From Rhizobium sp. ZPR4 (GTDB lineage Bacteria > Pseudomonadota > Alphaproteobacteria > Rhizobiales > Rhizobiaceae), in assembly GCF_040215725.1 (NCBI RefSeq), contig NZ_CP157968.1, forward strand, positions 868,001 to 932,000: a stretch of DNA of 64,000 nucleotides. Direction: 5' to 3'. The translations under genes were made by a program, and so were the position numbers. This document shows, piece after piece, positions 42,280-51,722 of this stretch. The notes under the pieces were generated by a model. The model did no database searches. It saw only the letters and a program-made list of their open reading frames with translations, and was not told the origin of the DNA. Each line of letters starts with the position of its first letter. Within the stretch, counting starts at the first letter, position 1.

Positions 42280-43623
42280 TTAGGTTGCGAGCCGAACGTG
42301 GGTGCCAATATTTGGTGTCGTGATTTCGAGGCGCATGCCATGCAGCCTTGCGATCGCTGAAACCAGGCTCAATCCCAAACCATTGCCGGGGGCATGTCGG
42401 CTTTTCTCGGCCTTATAGAAGCGGCGAAGCACGGCGTCGGCCTCTTCTGCGCGGATCCCTATGCCGGTATCCTCGACGGTCACAGCCACTCCGCGCTCTG
42501 TGCCTTCGACGCGGACGGTTGCGCTCCCTCCCGGCGGCGTAAACTTGATCGCGTTGTCAATCAGATTGGCGATCGCTTCGAAGATCAGGCTCGGGTCGCC
42601 TGAGATGATCGCTGGCTGCTCCGTGCTCGACATATAGGCAAGAGTGACCGCGCATTCATCGGCTGCGGGCTCGAAGAAATCGACGGCATCGCGTGCGATC
42701 TCCTTCAAATCGATATCGACGAAGCCTGATCTCCGCAGGCCATCCTCCACTTCCGAGATACGCAGAAGTGCGCCAAACGTCTTGAGAATGCCGCGTATCT
42801 CGTCGAGCGCTTCGTCGATATAGCCGTGATATTCATCGATACTGGTCGCGCGCCGGCGCGCGCGCTCAAGGCTGCCCAGCAGGCGGGTGAGCGGCGTACG
42901 CATATCGTGGGCGATATTGTCGCAAACGCCCTTGACTTCCTGCATCAGGCGCTCGATTTCGTCGAGCATTTCATTGACCACTTTGGCGAGGCGATCGATG
43001 TCGCCGCCGGCGCGGCCTGTCGGCAGTCGCTGTTTGAGATCTCCCTTCATGATTTGCGCTGCGGCGCCAGACATGGCGTCCAGCCGACGAACCGCGCCGA
43101 AGCCGACGGCGATTGCGCCCGCAAGTCCCAATATCGCTGTTGTCAGCGCCGCGAACAACGTCGCATTTTCGAGACGCTCGCGAAATTCGCGCTGCTCATG
43201 CAGACTTTGTGCGACAAGGATGGAGGAGCCATCGGCGCGCCGATGCAGCAACCCTCTATAGTGATATTTCCTTGGGGTGCTGTGGTCGACGAAATCGAAG
43301 GGAGCGTCGACAACGGATCCTTCGGGATAGGTGAGCGGGATTCCCGCCACGAGCTTGCCATCCCGATCGAAAAGCGAAAAGGGGCGCTCGGTGTTCGTCA
43401 AATCTCGGCTTCGGGCGGATAGGCGTGAAACGACCGCGTCCGTCGGCAGGTTCTGAAGCGATTGCATCTCGCGCCTCAGCCATTCGTCGCTTCGCTGGTC
43501 GAGAAAGTCCTGCATCTGCCAATCGACGAACAGAAACAAAGCACTTGCTGCCGCGCCGAACACGAGCAGGAAGGCAAGCGCCAAGCGGAAGCCGCTCGTC
43601 CTGAAAAGTTCAATTGGCCGCAT
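42280..43623 (-). CDS. Sensor histidine kinase
   Basis: A 447-residue membrane kinase. The N-terminal helix (LALAFLLVFGAAASALFLFV), a periplasmic domain of about 130 residues, a second helix near residue 160 and a HAMP linker (IMKGDLKQRLPTGRAGGDI) lead to the phospho-accepting His in NIAHDMRTPLTRLLG and the ATPase boxes NLIDNAIKFTPPGG and DTGIGIR. It overlaps the end of the response-regulator gene by 14 bases, so the two form a pair. The target signal is unknown; the neighbouring RND pump suggests a toxic small molecule. Confidence 0.92.
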   Translation of the reverse strand: MRPIELFRTSGFRLALAFLLVFGAAASALFLFVDWQMQDFLDQRSDEWLRREMQSLQNLPTDAVVSRLSARSRDLTNTERPFSLFDRDGKLVAGIPLTYPEGSVVDAPFDFVDHSTPRKYHYRGLLHRRADGSSILVAQSLHEQREFRERLENATLFAALTTAILGLAGAIAVGFGAVRRLDAMSGAAAQIMKGDLKQRLPTGRAGGDIDRLAKVVNEMLDEIERLMQEVKGVCDNIAHDMRTPLTRLLGSLERARRRATSIDEYHGYIDEALDEIRGILKTFGALLRISEVEDGLRRSGFVDIDLKEIARDAVDFFEPAADECAVTLAYMSSTEQPAIISGDPSLIFEAIANLIDNAIKFTPPGGSATVRVEGTERGVAVTVEDTGIGIRAEEADAVLRRFYKAEKSRHAPGNGLGLSLVSAIARLHGMRLEITTPNIGTHVRLAT

Positions 43624-44293
43624 CGAGAATATAGCCTGAGCCACGAAGCGTTCGGATCAGGGGCGTAAGGCCAGGCAGATCCAGCTTCTTGCGAAGTTTG
43701 CTGATATGGACGTCGATGACGTTCGTCGCCTCGCCGTAGCGGTAGTGCCAGACTTCTTCGAACATCATCGTGCGTGTAACGATCTGACCGGAGTGCCGGG
43801 CGAGATATTCAAGCAACTGATACTCCCGCGGCAGGAGATCGATGATGTTGCCAGCCCGGCTGGCGGTATGTGTCAGGAGATTGATTTCAAGATCGCCGAC
43901 TTTGAGAACCGTCTCCTGAGCCGTGTTGGTTCGGCGGCGCATGAGGACATCCAGCCGCGCCGTCAGCTCGAGCGCTTCAAACGGCTTCGTCAGATAGTCG
44001 TCGCCGCCGGCCTTGAGACCGCGTACCCTTTCGTCGACCGCTGAAAGCGCACTCAAAATCAGGACCGGGGTCTGCACGGACGCGGCCCGTAAGGCAGCCA
44101 GCATTCCGAGCCCGTCAAGCGTGCCGGGCAGCATGCGATCGAGCACGATGGCATCAAATGTGCCGGAAATCGCCTTGACCAGTCCATCCCGACCGTCGAC
44201 CGACTGTGTAACGGTGCAGCCGTGGTCCACAAGTGCCGCCTCGATTTCCGACGCCGTCCCCAGATCATCCTCGACCACGAGTATCTTCGACAC
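43610..44293 (-). CDS. OmpR-family response regulator (partner of the kinase)
   Basis: A 227-residue regulator. The receiver domain starts VSKILVVEDD, has the acceptor Asp in IVLDRMLPGTLDG and Lys in DYLTKPFEALEL; the C-terminal winged helix has LLPREYQLLEYLARHSGQIV and VIDVHISKLRKKL. I chose the GTG at 44293 because GGAGGAAAT precedes it; the same frame stays open far upstream without family sequence. It diverges from a second response regulator across 135 bases. Confidence 0.92.
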   Translation of the reverse strand: MSKILVVEDDLGTASEIEAALVDHGCTVTQSVDGRDGLVKAISGTFDAIVLDRMLPGTLDGLGMLAALRAASVQTPVLILSALSAVDERVRGLKAGGDDYLTKPFEALELTARLDVLMRRRTNTAQETVLKVGDLEINLLTHTASRAGNIIDLLPREYQLLEYLARHSGQIVTRTMMFEEVWHYRYGEATNVIDVHISKLRKKLDLPGLTPLIRTLRGSGYILDAAN

Positions 44294-44326
44294 ATTTCCT
44301 CCAAGAATGCTGACTAGCTTTCGCAC

Positions 44327-44382
44327 ATTATCTAGATAATCAATCTTGAATATTCGTTCGCCTGAACATGAAATCAATTTCA
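44327..44382. promoter_or_regulatory. Shared control region of the two response regulators
   Basis: ATTATCTAGATAAT at 44327-44340 is a perfect 14-base palindrome. TGAAAT and ATTTCA (44369-44374, 44377-44382) form a second dyad two bases apart. Both lie between the two divergent regulator genes and could be read by either. Confidence 0.5.
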
Positions 44383-44428
44383 TCTTCGCGAGCGCTTGGA
44401 ACGACGTGCTGTCTTCAACGAGGATTGA

Positions 44429-45100
44429 ATGCGCCTGCTGGTAGTTGAAGATGATGACCGAAGTGCGGCCTATCTGAAGCGAGGCCTCTCCGAATCCGGG
44501 CATGTCGTTGATGTCGCAGGCGATGGTGAATTCGGCCTTGCACTTGCAATGGAGCTGATCTACGACGGCCTGGTGGTGGATCGGCTTCTGCCCAAGCTTG
44601 ACGGCATCGAGCTCGTCAGGCGCCTTCGCGAGATGAAGGTCAATGTGCCGGTGATCATGGTGAGCGCGCTGGCGAGCTCGATGGATCGTGTGGAGGGGTT
44701 GCGTGCCGGCTGCGACGACTACCTCGCCAAGCCCTTCTTCTTCTCCGAACTCCTTGCCCGCATCGAGGCCATTACGAAGCACTTCGTAGCGGATGGCTAC
44801 GAGAACACGCTGGTCGTGGGCGATTTGTCGCTCGATCTTCGGCGGCGAATTGCGCGCAGGAAGGAACGCATCATTGATCTGCAGTTCAGGGAATTCCTCC
44901 TTCTGCAGGCTCTTATGCGCAACGCAGGTTCCGTCGTAACCCGTGCGATGCTGCTTGAGGCCGCGTGGGACTACGACTTCGATCCCCGAGGTAATATCGT
45001 CGACATGCATGTCCATCGTTTGCGCAAGAAGATCGACATGGGCGCAACGACAAGCATGATTATCACGGTTCCAGGCGCCGGGTATCTCATCAAGCCATAA
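44429..45100 (+). CDS. OmpR-family response regulator without adjacent kinase
   Basis: A 223-residue regulator. MRLLVVEDDDRSAAYLKRGL starts the receiver; the acceptor Asp is in GLVVDRLLPKLDG; Lys lies in DYLAKPFFFSELLAR; the winged helix ends MHVHRLRKKIDM and GAGYLIKP. No kinase gene follows; it could be phosphorylated by the kinase at 42280. The RND pump genes start 140 bases downstream on the same strand, so it is the likely direct controller of the pump. Confidence 0.9.
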   Translation: MRLLVVEDDDRSAAYLKRGLSESGHVVDVAGDGEFGLALAMELIYDGLVVDRLLPKLDGIELVRRLREMKVNVPVIMVSALASSMDRVEGLRAGCDDYLAKPFFFSELLARIEAITKHFVADGYENTLVVGDLSLDLRRRIARRKERIIDLQFREFLLLQALMRNAGSVVTRAMLLEAAWDYDFDPRGNIVDMHVHRLRKKIDMGATTSMIITVPGAGYLIKP

Positions 45101-45239
45101 TCCGCGGCTTCGGCGAAACATAAAAAATTTTTCATCCTGGCGCGAATTACCAGCCATTTGCGATCCGTCACATTTCCAAGCATCGCGTGACGGGTCTCCG
45201 TGTCCCTGCGCAATTTTGAACGCTTTATGGAGTTTTGCA

Positions 45240-46442
45240 GTGGATCGTTCCCGTGCAGGGTCAAACAGTTCAGCTAGGCCATTTTACCTTCTGGGAATAG
45301 GCGCTTTGGCGGTAGCCGGAGCAGTAGCCGGGTATCTCGTCTATTGGCCGGGGCCCGGTCTTAGCAAAACCAAAGCATCGGCATCCGAACGCGCGCCGGT
45401 CCCGGTGCAGACCGCGACGGCAGCAATAAAAGATCTGCCTGTCGTGCGCAGTGGTCTCGGTGTGGTTTCCTCGTTGACCGCCGTAGATGTGAAGGTCCGC
45501 GTCGACGGCCAGCTCCAGCATATCGCTTTCGCCGAAGGACAGGATGTCAAGGCTGGAGATATCCTTGCGACGATCGACCCTCGCCCCTACGCGGCGGCGG
45601 TGGCACAAGCGCAGGCGGACTACGACAAGGAGCTGGCCCAGCTCGATCAGGCCAAGATCGACGAGGCCCGGGCACAGAAGCTCACGACCACGGGCAGCGG
45701 CACGACCCAGGCGGCCCAGACGGCGGCGGCGCAAGTCAAGGTCATGGATGCCACAGCGGCATCGGGAAAGGCGGCGCTCGATACTGCGAAACTCAATCTG
45801 GAGTTCGCAACCGTCACGGCTCCGATTACCGGCAGGGTAGGCCTGCGCCAGCAGCAGGAAGGAGGCATCCTGCGTACAACCGATGCGACGGGCGTGGTGA
45901 CCGTCACGCAGATGCGCCCCATCTCCGTCGAATTCACGCTGACGCAGGATGATCTTCCAGATTTGGTTGCGGGACAGGCAAAGGGCCAGCTGACCGTCTC
46001 GGCATATAGCCGCGACGGCGCCAAGCATCTGGCCGACGGAAAACTAAGCGCGATAGACAGCCAGGTGGATTCATCCACCGGCATGGTGAAGCTGAAGGCC
46101 GTGTTTGCAAACGAGGACCTGTCGCTTTGGCCCGGAGAGCTGGTAACGGCAAACATAACGCTGCGCACCGATCCGAATTCGACGGTCGTGCCATCATCGG
46201 CGATACAGAACGGGCAGACAGGTCCGTATGTCTTCGTCGTAAAGCCGGGCAACAAGGTTTCCACCGCCTCGGTGACCGCCGGCATTGCTTACTCGGGCCT
46301 CACTGCAGTCATGCAAGGCGTCTCCAGCGGCGAGATCGTCGTCACCTCCGGTCAGTCCCGGCTTGCCGATGGAACCGTCGTCTCCACGCAAGGCCCTGAC
46401 GACAAGAAGCTGGCCGCCGGCGGCGAGGGGGCGGTCCAATGA
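45240..46442 (+). CDS. RND efflux periplasmic adaptor (membrane fusion protein)
   Basis: A 400-residue adaptor with an N-terminal membrane helix (FYLLGIGALAVAGAVAGYLV), a lipoyl half (VDGQLQHIAFAEGQDVKAGD), an alanine/glutamine-rich coiled-coil hairpin of about 60 residues, and the returning half (FATVTAPITGRVGLRQQQ). I chose the GTG at 45240 because TATGGAG precedes it at good spacing; a TTG at 45216 is an alternative. It would link the inner-membrane pump to an outer-membrane channel and is translated with it. Confidence 0.9.
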   Translation: MDRSRAGSNSSARPFYLLGIGALAVAGAVAGYLVYWPGPGLSKTKASASERAPVPVQTATAAIKDLPVVRSGLGVVSSLTAVDVKVRVDGQLQHIAFAEGQDVKAGDILATIDPRPYAAAVAQAQADYDKELAQLDQAKIDEARAQKLTTTGSGTTQAAQTAAAQVKVMDATAASGKAALDTAKLNLEFATVTAPITGRVGLRQQQEGGILRTTDATGVVTVTQMRPISVEFTLTQDDLPDLVAGQAKGQLTVSAYSRDGAKHLADGKLSAIDSQVDSSTGMVKLKAVFANEDLSLWPGELVTANITLRTDPNSTVVPSSAIQNGQTGPYVFVVKPGNKVSTASVTAGIAYSGLTAVMQGVSSGEIVVTSGQSRLADGTVVSTQGPDDKKLAAGGEGAVQ

Positions 46443-49400
46443 ACCTTTCACAAATCTTCATCCAACGCAGGGTCGGAACCTGCCTCCTGGCTGCCGGACT
46501 TTTGATCGTTGGCTCAATTGCCTATGGCTTGTTGCCTATCGCATCGCTGCCCCAGGTCGATTTTCCCACGATCCAGATTTCAAGCTCTCTTCCCGGCGCT
46601 AGCGCCGAGACAATGGCGACATCGGTTGCCACACCGCTGGAAAATCAACTTTCGACGATCTCGGGCGTATCCCAGATGACGTCGACGAGTTCGTCCGGGC
46701 GAACTTCGATCGCGCTGCAATTCGATCTCAACAGGGATATCAATGCCGCCGCGCAGGATGTTCAGGCCGCGATCAGTGCCGCCAGCGGTCAATTGCCCAA
46801 GGATCTGCCGGCCGCTCCTGACTTCCATAAGAGCAATCCGGCGGAAGCGACGATCCTGACGCTAGCGCTCACATCCGACCGCATTCCGACGACCGAACTC
46901 GATCATTATGCCGAAGACATCATCGCACAGCAGGTTTCGCAGATGAATGGCGTGGGCCTGGTGGATTACCATGGTCCCCAGCGACCGGCGATCCGCATCC
47001 AGCTCGATCCGGACAAGGTTGCGGCGCGAGGATTGACGCTGGAGGATATTCGAAGCGCCGTCGGCCTTCAGACGGTCAATCAGCCCAAGGGGCAGCTGGC
47101 CGGCAACGGACGGACCATCGTTCTCGATGCGACCGACCAGATCATGGACGTCCCGGCGTTTCGTTCGATGGTGATTGCCTATAAGAACGGCTCGCCCATT
47201 CGCGCAGAAGATCTCGGGACGGTAGTGTCGGCTCCGGAGGACGTCAACCAGGCGGCCTGGCTGCAGGATACGCGGTCGGTGATGCTGGATGTCCATAAAA
47301 TGGCTGGTTCAAACGTGCTTGATACCATTCAGGGCATCAAGGCGAAGCTGCCGCAAATGGAGGCAGGGCTGCCGGCCGGCATCAAGCTGTCGGTTGTCGC
47401 CGACAGGTCGGGCATGATCCAGGCCTCGGTCGACGACGTCAAGGTGACGATCCTCATCACCATCGGCCTCGTCGTACTGGTGATCTTCAGTTTTCTGCGA
47501 AATCTGTGGGCGACGATCATTCCGGCGGCAACCATTCCGCTGTCCTTGATCGGTACTTTTGCCGTCATGTATCTCGCCGGTTACAGCCTCGATAATCTCT
47601 CGCTCATGGGATTGACCATCGCCGTCGGGTTTGTCGTCGATGACGCCATCGTGGTCATCGAAAATGTGATGCGACATGTCGAGGAGGGAAAGTCCACTCT
47701 CGAGGCCGCTGTCGAGGGATCGCGAGAGGTGGGCTTTACCATCGTTTCGATGACTGTCTCCCTGGTTGCCGTCTTCATTCCCATCCTGTTGATGAGCGGA
47801 ATTGTCGGTCGCCTTTTCCGTGAGTTTGCCGTTACGATCAGCGTGGCGATCACGATATCGGGGCTCGTTTCGCTGACGGTCACCCCGATGATGTGCGCCT
47901 GGTTGATCAAGCATGATCACGACAAGCCGCACGGTGCGCTCTTCCGCTGGTCGGAGGCATTTTTCGAAAAATGCACGGCGGGGTATGGAAGAGCGCTCGA
48001 TGTCGTCCTTCGCAGCCGCATCATAGTCCTTATCGTTGCGGTCGCCACGATGGCGGTGACGGGCTGGCTTTACGTTTCCATCCAGAAGGGCTTCATCCCG
48101 CAACAGGATACCGGATGGGTTCAAGGGCAGGCGCAGGCGGCAACCGACATATCCTTTGCGGACATGTCGACGAAGATGCAGGAACTCGCGCATATCGTCA
48201 TGGTCGACCCGGCCGTCGACAACGTTGCCTACTGGATCAATCCCAGTCCGTCGGCCAGTGTCGGCCAGCTCCAGATCAATCTGAAGCCGATCGGCACGCG
48301 AAGCCCGGCGTCGGCAGTGCTGGCGCGTCTGCGAACTGCGACCGCGGGTTTGGAGGGACTGACGGTCGGCCTGCAGGTTCGCCAGGATGTCCAGATCGGT
48401 GGACGGTCTTCCGCGTCGCAGTATCAATACACGCTTCAAGATCCAGATACGGCGGAGCTCGACAAATGGGCGGCGGTGATGACCAAGGTCTTGAAGGGCC
48501 TCCCTGAGCTGCAGGATGTGATTTCCGATAAGCAGAAGGCTGCGACCAGCCTCACGCTCGATATAGATCGCTCGACGGCATCCAGGCTCGGTGTCAGCGT
48601 TTCCCAGATCGATCAAACGCTTTACGACGCTTTCGGGCAGCGGCAGATCGCTACGATGTACACGCAGGTCAGCCAGTACCACGTCGTGATGGAGCTTGCG
48701 CCGCAGTTCGCCTTGTCACCCGAGTCGCTGTCGCACCTCTATGTCAAGTCTTCCACCAGCGGCAAGCTTGTTCCACTTAGCGTGCTTGGATCGTTGAAGA
48801 CGGGTGTTCTGCCGGTCTCCATAAATCACCAGGGGTCCATCCCGGCAACGACGATCTCTTTCAACCTGAGGCCGGGCAGCGCCCTCAGCGATGCTGTGAC
48901 GGCTATCAAGGCGGCGGAGACGGGCGCGGGCATGCCGGCCACCGTCATCGGCACCTTCCAAGGGACGGCGCAGGCATTCCAGGATTCGCTGCGAAGCCAG
49001 CCCTGGCTCATTCTGGCTGCCATCGTTGCGGTCTATATCGTGCTGGGTGTTCTCTATGAAAGCGCTGTTCATCCGCTGACGATCATCTCCACGCTGCCAT
49101 CCGCGGGACTTGGAGCCTTGCTGGCCCTGAAACTGGCCAATCTGGACCTGTCCATCATGGGGATGATCGGCATCATTCTTTTGATCGGCATCGTCAAAAA
49201 GAATGCGATCATGATGATCGACTTTGCGCTTGTTGCCGAACGAACGCAGAAGCTGGCGCCGCAAGATGCGATACGACAGGCCTGTATGCTGCGGTTCCGG
49301 CCCATCATGATGACGACGCTTGCTGCATTGTTCGGGGCCGTTCCACTGGCATTGGGAACCGGGCCTGGATCCGAATTGCGCGTTCCCCTCGGCATTGCGA

Positions 49401-49540
49401 TCGTCGGTGGCCTGGTCGTCTCGCAAGCACTGACGCTGTTTACGACACCGGTCATCTATCTGGCATTCGATTGGCTGCGGGGACACCGCTCAAAACAGCC
49501 GTCGCATTTGCAGGTCGTGCTCTCCGCAAAGCAACGATAG
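46439..49540 (+). CDS. RND multidrug efflux pump, HAE1/MdtBC-like
   Basis: A 1033-residue proton-driven exporter with twelve membrane helices and two large periplasmic loops. The proton-relay pair lies in helix 4 (GFVVDDAIVVIEN), and LPQVDFPTIQISSSLPGASA is the family opening. Its start overlaps the adaptor stop (ATGA). No outer-membrane factor gene follows, so a channel encoded elsewhere must complete the pump. The closest pattern is that of the MdtB/MdtC group, used for detergents, flavonoids or antibiotics; the substrate is not determined. Confidence 0.93.
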   Translation: MNLSQIFIQRRVGTCLLAAGLLIVGSIAYGLLPIASLPQVDFPTIQISSSLPGASAETMATSVATPLENQLSTISGVSQMTSTSSSGRTSIALQFDLNRDINAAAQDVQAAISAASGQLPKDLPAAPDFHKSNPAEATILTLALTSDRIPTTELDHYAEDIIAQQVSQMNGVGLVDYHGPQRPAIRIQLDPDKVAARGLTLEDIRSAVGLQTVNQPKGQLAGNGRTIVLDATDQIMDVPAFRSMVIAYKNGSPIRAEDLGTVVSAPEDVNQAAWLQDTRSVMLDVHKMAGSNVLDTIQGIKAKLPQMEAGLPAGIKLSVVADRSGMIQASVDDVKVTILITIGLVVLVIFSFLRNLWATIIPAATIPLSLIGTFAVMYLAGYSLDNLSLMGLTIAVGFVVDDAIVVIENVMRHVEEGKSTLEAAVEGSREVGFTIVSMTVSLVAVFIPILLMSGIVGRLFREFAVTISVAITISGLVSLTVTPMMCAWLIKHDHDKPHGALFRWSEAFFEKCTAGYGRALDVVLRSRIIVLIVAVATMAVTGWLYVSIQKGFIPQQDTGWVQGQAQAATDISFADMSTKMQELAHIVMVDPAVDNVAYWINPSPSASVGQLQINLKPIGTRSPASAVLARLRTATAGLEGLTVGLQVRQDVQIGGRSSASQYQYTLQDPDTAELDKWAAVMTKVLKGLPELQDVISDKQKAATSLTLDIDRSTASRLGVSVSQIDQTLYDAFGQRQIATMYTQVSQYHVVMELAPQFALSPESLSHLYVKSSTSGKLVPLSVLGSLKTGVLPVSINHQGSIPATTISFNLRPGSALSDAVTAIKAAETGAGMPATVIGTFQGTAQAFQDSLRSQPWLILAAIVAVYIVLGVLYESAVHPLTIISTLPSAGLGALLALKLANLDLSIMGMIGIILLIGIVKKNAIMMIDFALVAERTQKLAPQDAIRQACMLRFRPIMMTTLAALFGAVPLALGTGPGSELRVPLGIAIVGGLVVSQALTLFTTPVIYLAFDWLRGHRSKQPSHLQVVLSAKQR

Positions 49541-49574
49541 ACCGGCTGGAAAAAGGCTAAGGCTTTCGAATGTT

Positions 49575-49607
49575 GTCGGTATTGCCGCCCATGTCGGCAA
49601 TACCGAC
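49575..49607 (+). terminator. Thirteen-base-pair hairpin after the RND operon
   Basis: GTCGGTATTGCCG pairs perfectly with CGGCAATACCGAC around the loop CCCATGT, 34 bases after the pump stop. There is no T-run, so termination is likely but not certain. Confidence 0.55.
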
Positions 49608-49736
49608 TGGAATACTGAGTCCGGAGACTTTCAGATCGGCATTGCTCGTTCTTATTCGCGAGCGCGCAGATGCATCTTAAGGGTCGAACGCCCCTACAAG
49701 GCTGACTGCCAACACGGCATTCCCTGTCATCATCAT

Positions 49737-49774
49737 GAAATAAACATTTCCTAATCATGCCGCATGAAATGTTT
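49737..49774. promoter_or_regulatory. Probable RpiR operator before the regulator gene
   Basis: GAAATAAACATTTC (49737-49750) has arms GAAAT/ATTTC, and GAAATGTTT (49766-49774) repeats its other-strand half. RpiR/MurR proteins bind GAAAT-N-ATTTC-like dyads. The pair ends 14 bases before the ATG. Confidence 0.5.
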
Positions 49775-49788
49775 GCGACCGAGCTGAG

Positions 49789-50682
49789 ATGATGACCGAA
49801 CAAGCCCCCGATCAATTGACGCTGAACGAACGGATTGATGCCGCACTTCCGTCGATGTCGCCTGCCGAGCAGAAGATGGCCTCGTATTTTCGAAGCCAGA
49901 AGCAAGCGGTCCTTTTGAATTCCGCAGCTGAAATTTCGGCTAAGGTCGGGGCGAGTGACGCCACCGTTGTTCGCACCGCGAGAAGTTTGGGCTTTGACGG
50001 TCTTGCGGATTTGCGCGAGGCAATCCTTGCCGATCTGACCGCGGCCGGCCCTGAGGGCCGTCTCAGCCGCACGTTGGAAGACCTTGGGGCAACTTCCGAA
50101 GGTGCCTTGGGTCTTGTGCTGCGAGCTCATCGCGAAAGCCTTGAGGTCATGTCGTCTGTCGCGTTTTCCGAGGCCTTTGCACGGACGGTTCAGGCCCTCT
50201 TTTCCGCTCGGCACAGGTTCGTGTTCGGCATCGGCCCTTCTGGAAACGTCGCCGAATATGCGGCGCTGCAGTTCAATCGGCTCGGCCTTTCGACAACGGC
50301 TCTGTCCGACAGCGGCATCGGCCTGGCTGACCGGTTGATTTCGGTTGAGAAGGGTGATGCCATCCTGATGATCGCCCATGCACCCGTCTACCGAGAGGTT
50401 TCGGTTGTGCTTGATTATGCCGAGGCCCACGAAGTGCCGGTCCTACTGGTCGGCGACAGTCTTTACCCTCATGTCAGCCGCCAGGTCGCTGAAGTCCTGC
50501 CGATATCGCGGGGGCGGGCGGACCACCTTGCCATGCACGGTACGACGATCGTTCTGATCGAGGCCATGATTGTGGCGCTTGCCGCGGAAGATAAAGCTTC
50601 AGCCCTTTCATCGCTTGCAAAATTCGGCGCCTTGCGCGGCGCCATCGACAAACACTGGCTGAAACGCGGTGTGAAGAAGTGA
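49789..50682 (+). CDS. RpiR/MurR-family regulator
   Basis: A 297-residue regulator with an N-terminal HTH_6 domain (AEISAKVGASDATVVRTARS) and a C-terminal SIS sugar-phosphate-binding domain (FVFGIGPSGNVAEYAALQF, ILMIAHAPVYREV). It lies 38 bases before a Fe3+/AfuABC-type importer on the same strand and should control it. The SIS domain implies a phosphorylated sugar or related ester as signal. Confidence 0.88.
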   Translation: MMTEQAPDQLTLNERIDAALPSMSPAEQKMASYFRSQKQAVLLNSAAEISAKVGASDATVVRTARSLGFDGLADLREAILADLTAAGPEGRLSRTLEDLGATSEGALGLVLRAHRESLEVMSSVAFSEAFARTVQALFSARHRFVFGIGPSGNVAEYAALQFNRLGLSTTALSDSGIGLADRLISVEKGDAILMIAHAPVYREVSVVLDYAEAHEVPVLLVGDSLYPHVSRQVAEVLPISRGRADHLAMHGTTIVLIEAMIVALAAEDKASALSSLAKFGALRGAIDKHWLKRGVKK

Positions 50683-50720
50683 TTTCAGTTCGAACATTCT
50701 AAGCCCTCAAGGATATATCG

Positions 50721-51722
50721 ATGAAGAAGCTTTCTTTTGTAAGTGCAATCTTACTTGGTGCGGCGACCGCCTTTGGTTCCGCCCATGCGGCCGATCATCT
50801 TGTTGTCTATTCGGCTCTTGATACCGTCGATACGGCGACCAAGGCATTTACGGCGAAGACCGGCATTCCAGTCGATCTGGTCCGGCTTTCCACCGGTGAG
50901 TTGCTCGGAAAAGTCGCAGCGGAAGGCAACAATCCCAAGTTCGATATTCTCTGGGTCGAGGGTTCGGCCGTCATGCACCGGCTCGCCGAGCAGGGGATCC
51001 TCAAGCCGGAGCCGGGTCTTGCGGACAAGGTCGACTACACCACGCTTGGACGACGCCTTGTTCCGACGAACCAGGCCTATTTTCCGATCACCGTCTCGAC
51101 GACGGCAATCGCCGTCAACACCAAAAAGATCGGAAGCGCCAAGCCTCCTCGTTCGTGGAGCGATCTGGTCGGCTTTTCCGGAAGCGTTGCCGCCAAGGAC
51201 CCGAACCTGTCTGGCCCGGCGTTCCAATGGCTGGCGGGCTATTTTGCCACCAAGGGCGTCGATGCCGGCAAGCAGGAACTCTCAAGCATTCTGACGAACA
51301 GGAAGCTGAGCGGCATCCCAAGCGGCGGTGCGGTCAACAAGTCTCTGATCACCGGTGATGCGAGCGTCGCGATCCAGCAGGACACCTCCATCTATGCCCT
51401 CGTGGACAAGAAGGAGCCGATTTCGGTCGTGTATCCGACCGAAGGCGTAGTCGCGATCCCTTCAAGCGCGGGTATTGCCCGCACGACGACGCATGAAGAG
51501 GATGCCAAGGCCTTCGTGCAGTTCCTGCTCACGAAGGATGGCAATGCGGCTATGGAGCAAACCGAGGGCGGCGATGCGTTCTTTGCTCCCTTGATCCAAG
51601 GCGTGAAAGCCAAGGGTGCCCGCATCGACAATACTGCGACCTGGCAGGTTCTCGACGACAAGGCAGCTGCCGCAAACGAAACCGAGTGGAAGCAATGGTT
51701 CAGGGATCAGTTCGTACCGTGA
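50721..51722 (+). CDS. ABC importer solute-binding protein, Fe3+/phosphosugar type
   Basis: A 333-residue periplasmic protein with a Sec signal (MKKLSFVSAILLGAATAFGS, cut near AHA). VYSALDTVDTATKAFTAKTG and FDILWVEGSAVMHRLAEQG are typical of the type II family that includes iron(III)-binding FbpA and sugar-phosphate-binding AfuA. The iron-ligand tyrosine pair of FbpA is not obvious, and an RpiR regulator precedes it, so a phosphorylated sugar or phosphonate is the better guess. Confidence 0.87.
   Translation: MKKLSFVSAILLGAATAFGSAHAADHLVVYSALDTVDTATKAFTAKTGIPVDLVRLSTGELLGKVAAEGNNPKFDILWVEGSAVMHRLAEQGILKPEPGLADKVDYTTLGRRLVPTNQAYFPITVSTTAIAVNTKKIGSAKPPRSWSDLVGFSGSVAAKDPNLSGPAFQWLAGYFATKGVDAGKQELSSILTNRKLSGIPSGGAVNKSLITGDASVAIQQDTSIYALVDKKEPISVVYPTEGVVAIPSSAGIARTTTHEEDAKAFVQFLLTKDGNAAMEQTEGGDAFFAPLIQGVKAKGARIDNTATWQVLDDKAAAANETEWKQWFRDQFVP

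Noticed and set aside
45122..45132. AAAAAATTTTT tract after the second response regulator
   Set aside because: There is no GC stem before the T-run, so I did not call it a terminator.
44294..45157. Upstream extension of the 43610 response regulator to 515 residues
   Set aside because: The added part is antisense to the second response regulator and has no domain; the GTG at 44293 has a strong ribosome site and gives normal length.
47309..48682. 457-codon minus-strand frame within the RND pump gene
   Set aside because: It is antisense to conserved pump sequence and its translation is low-complexity, rich in Arg, Asp and His.
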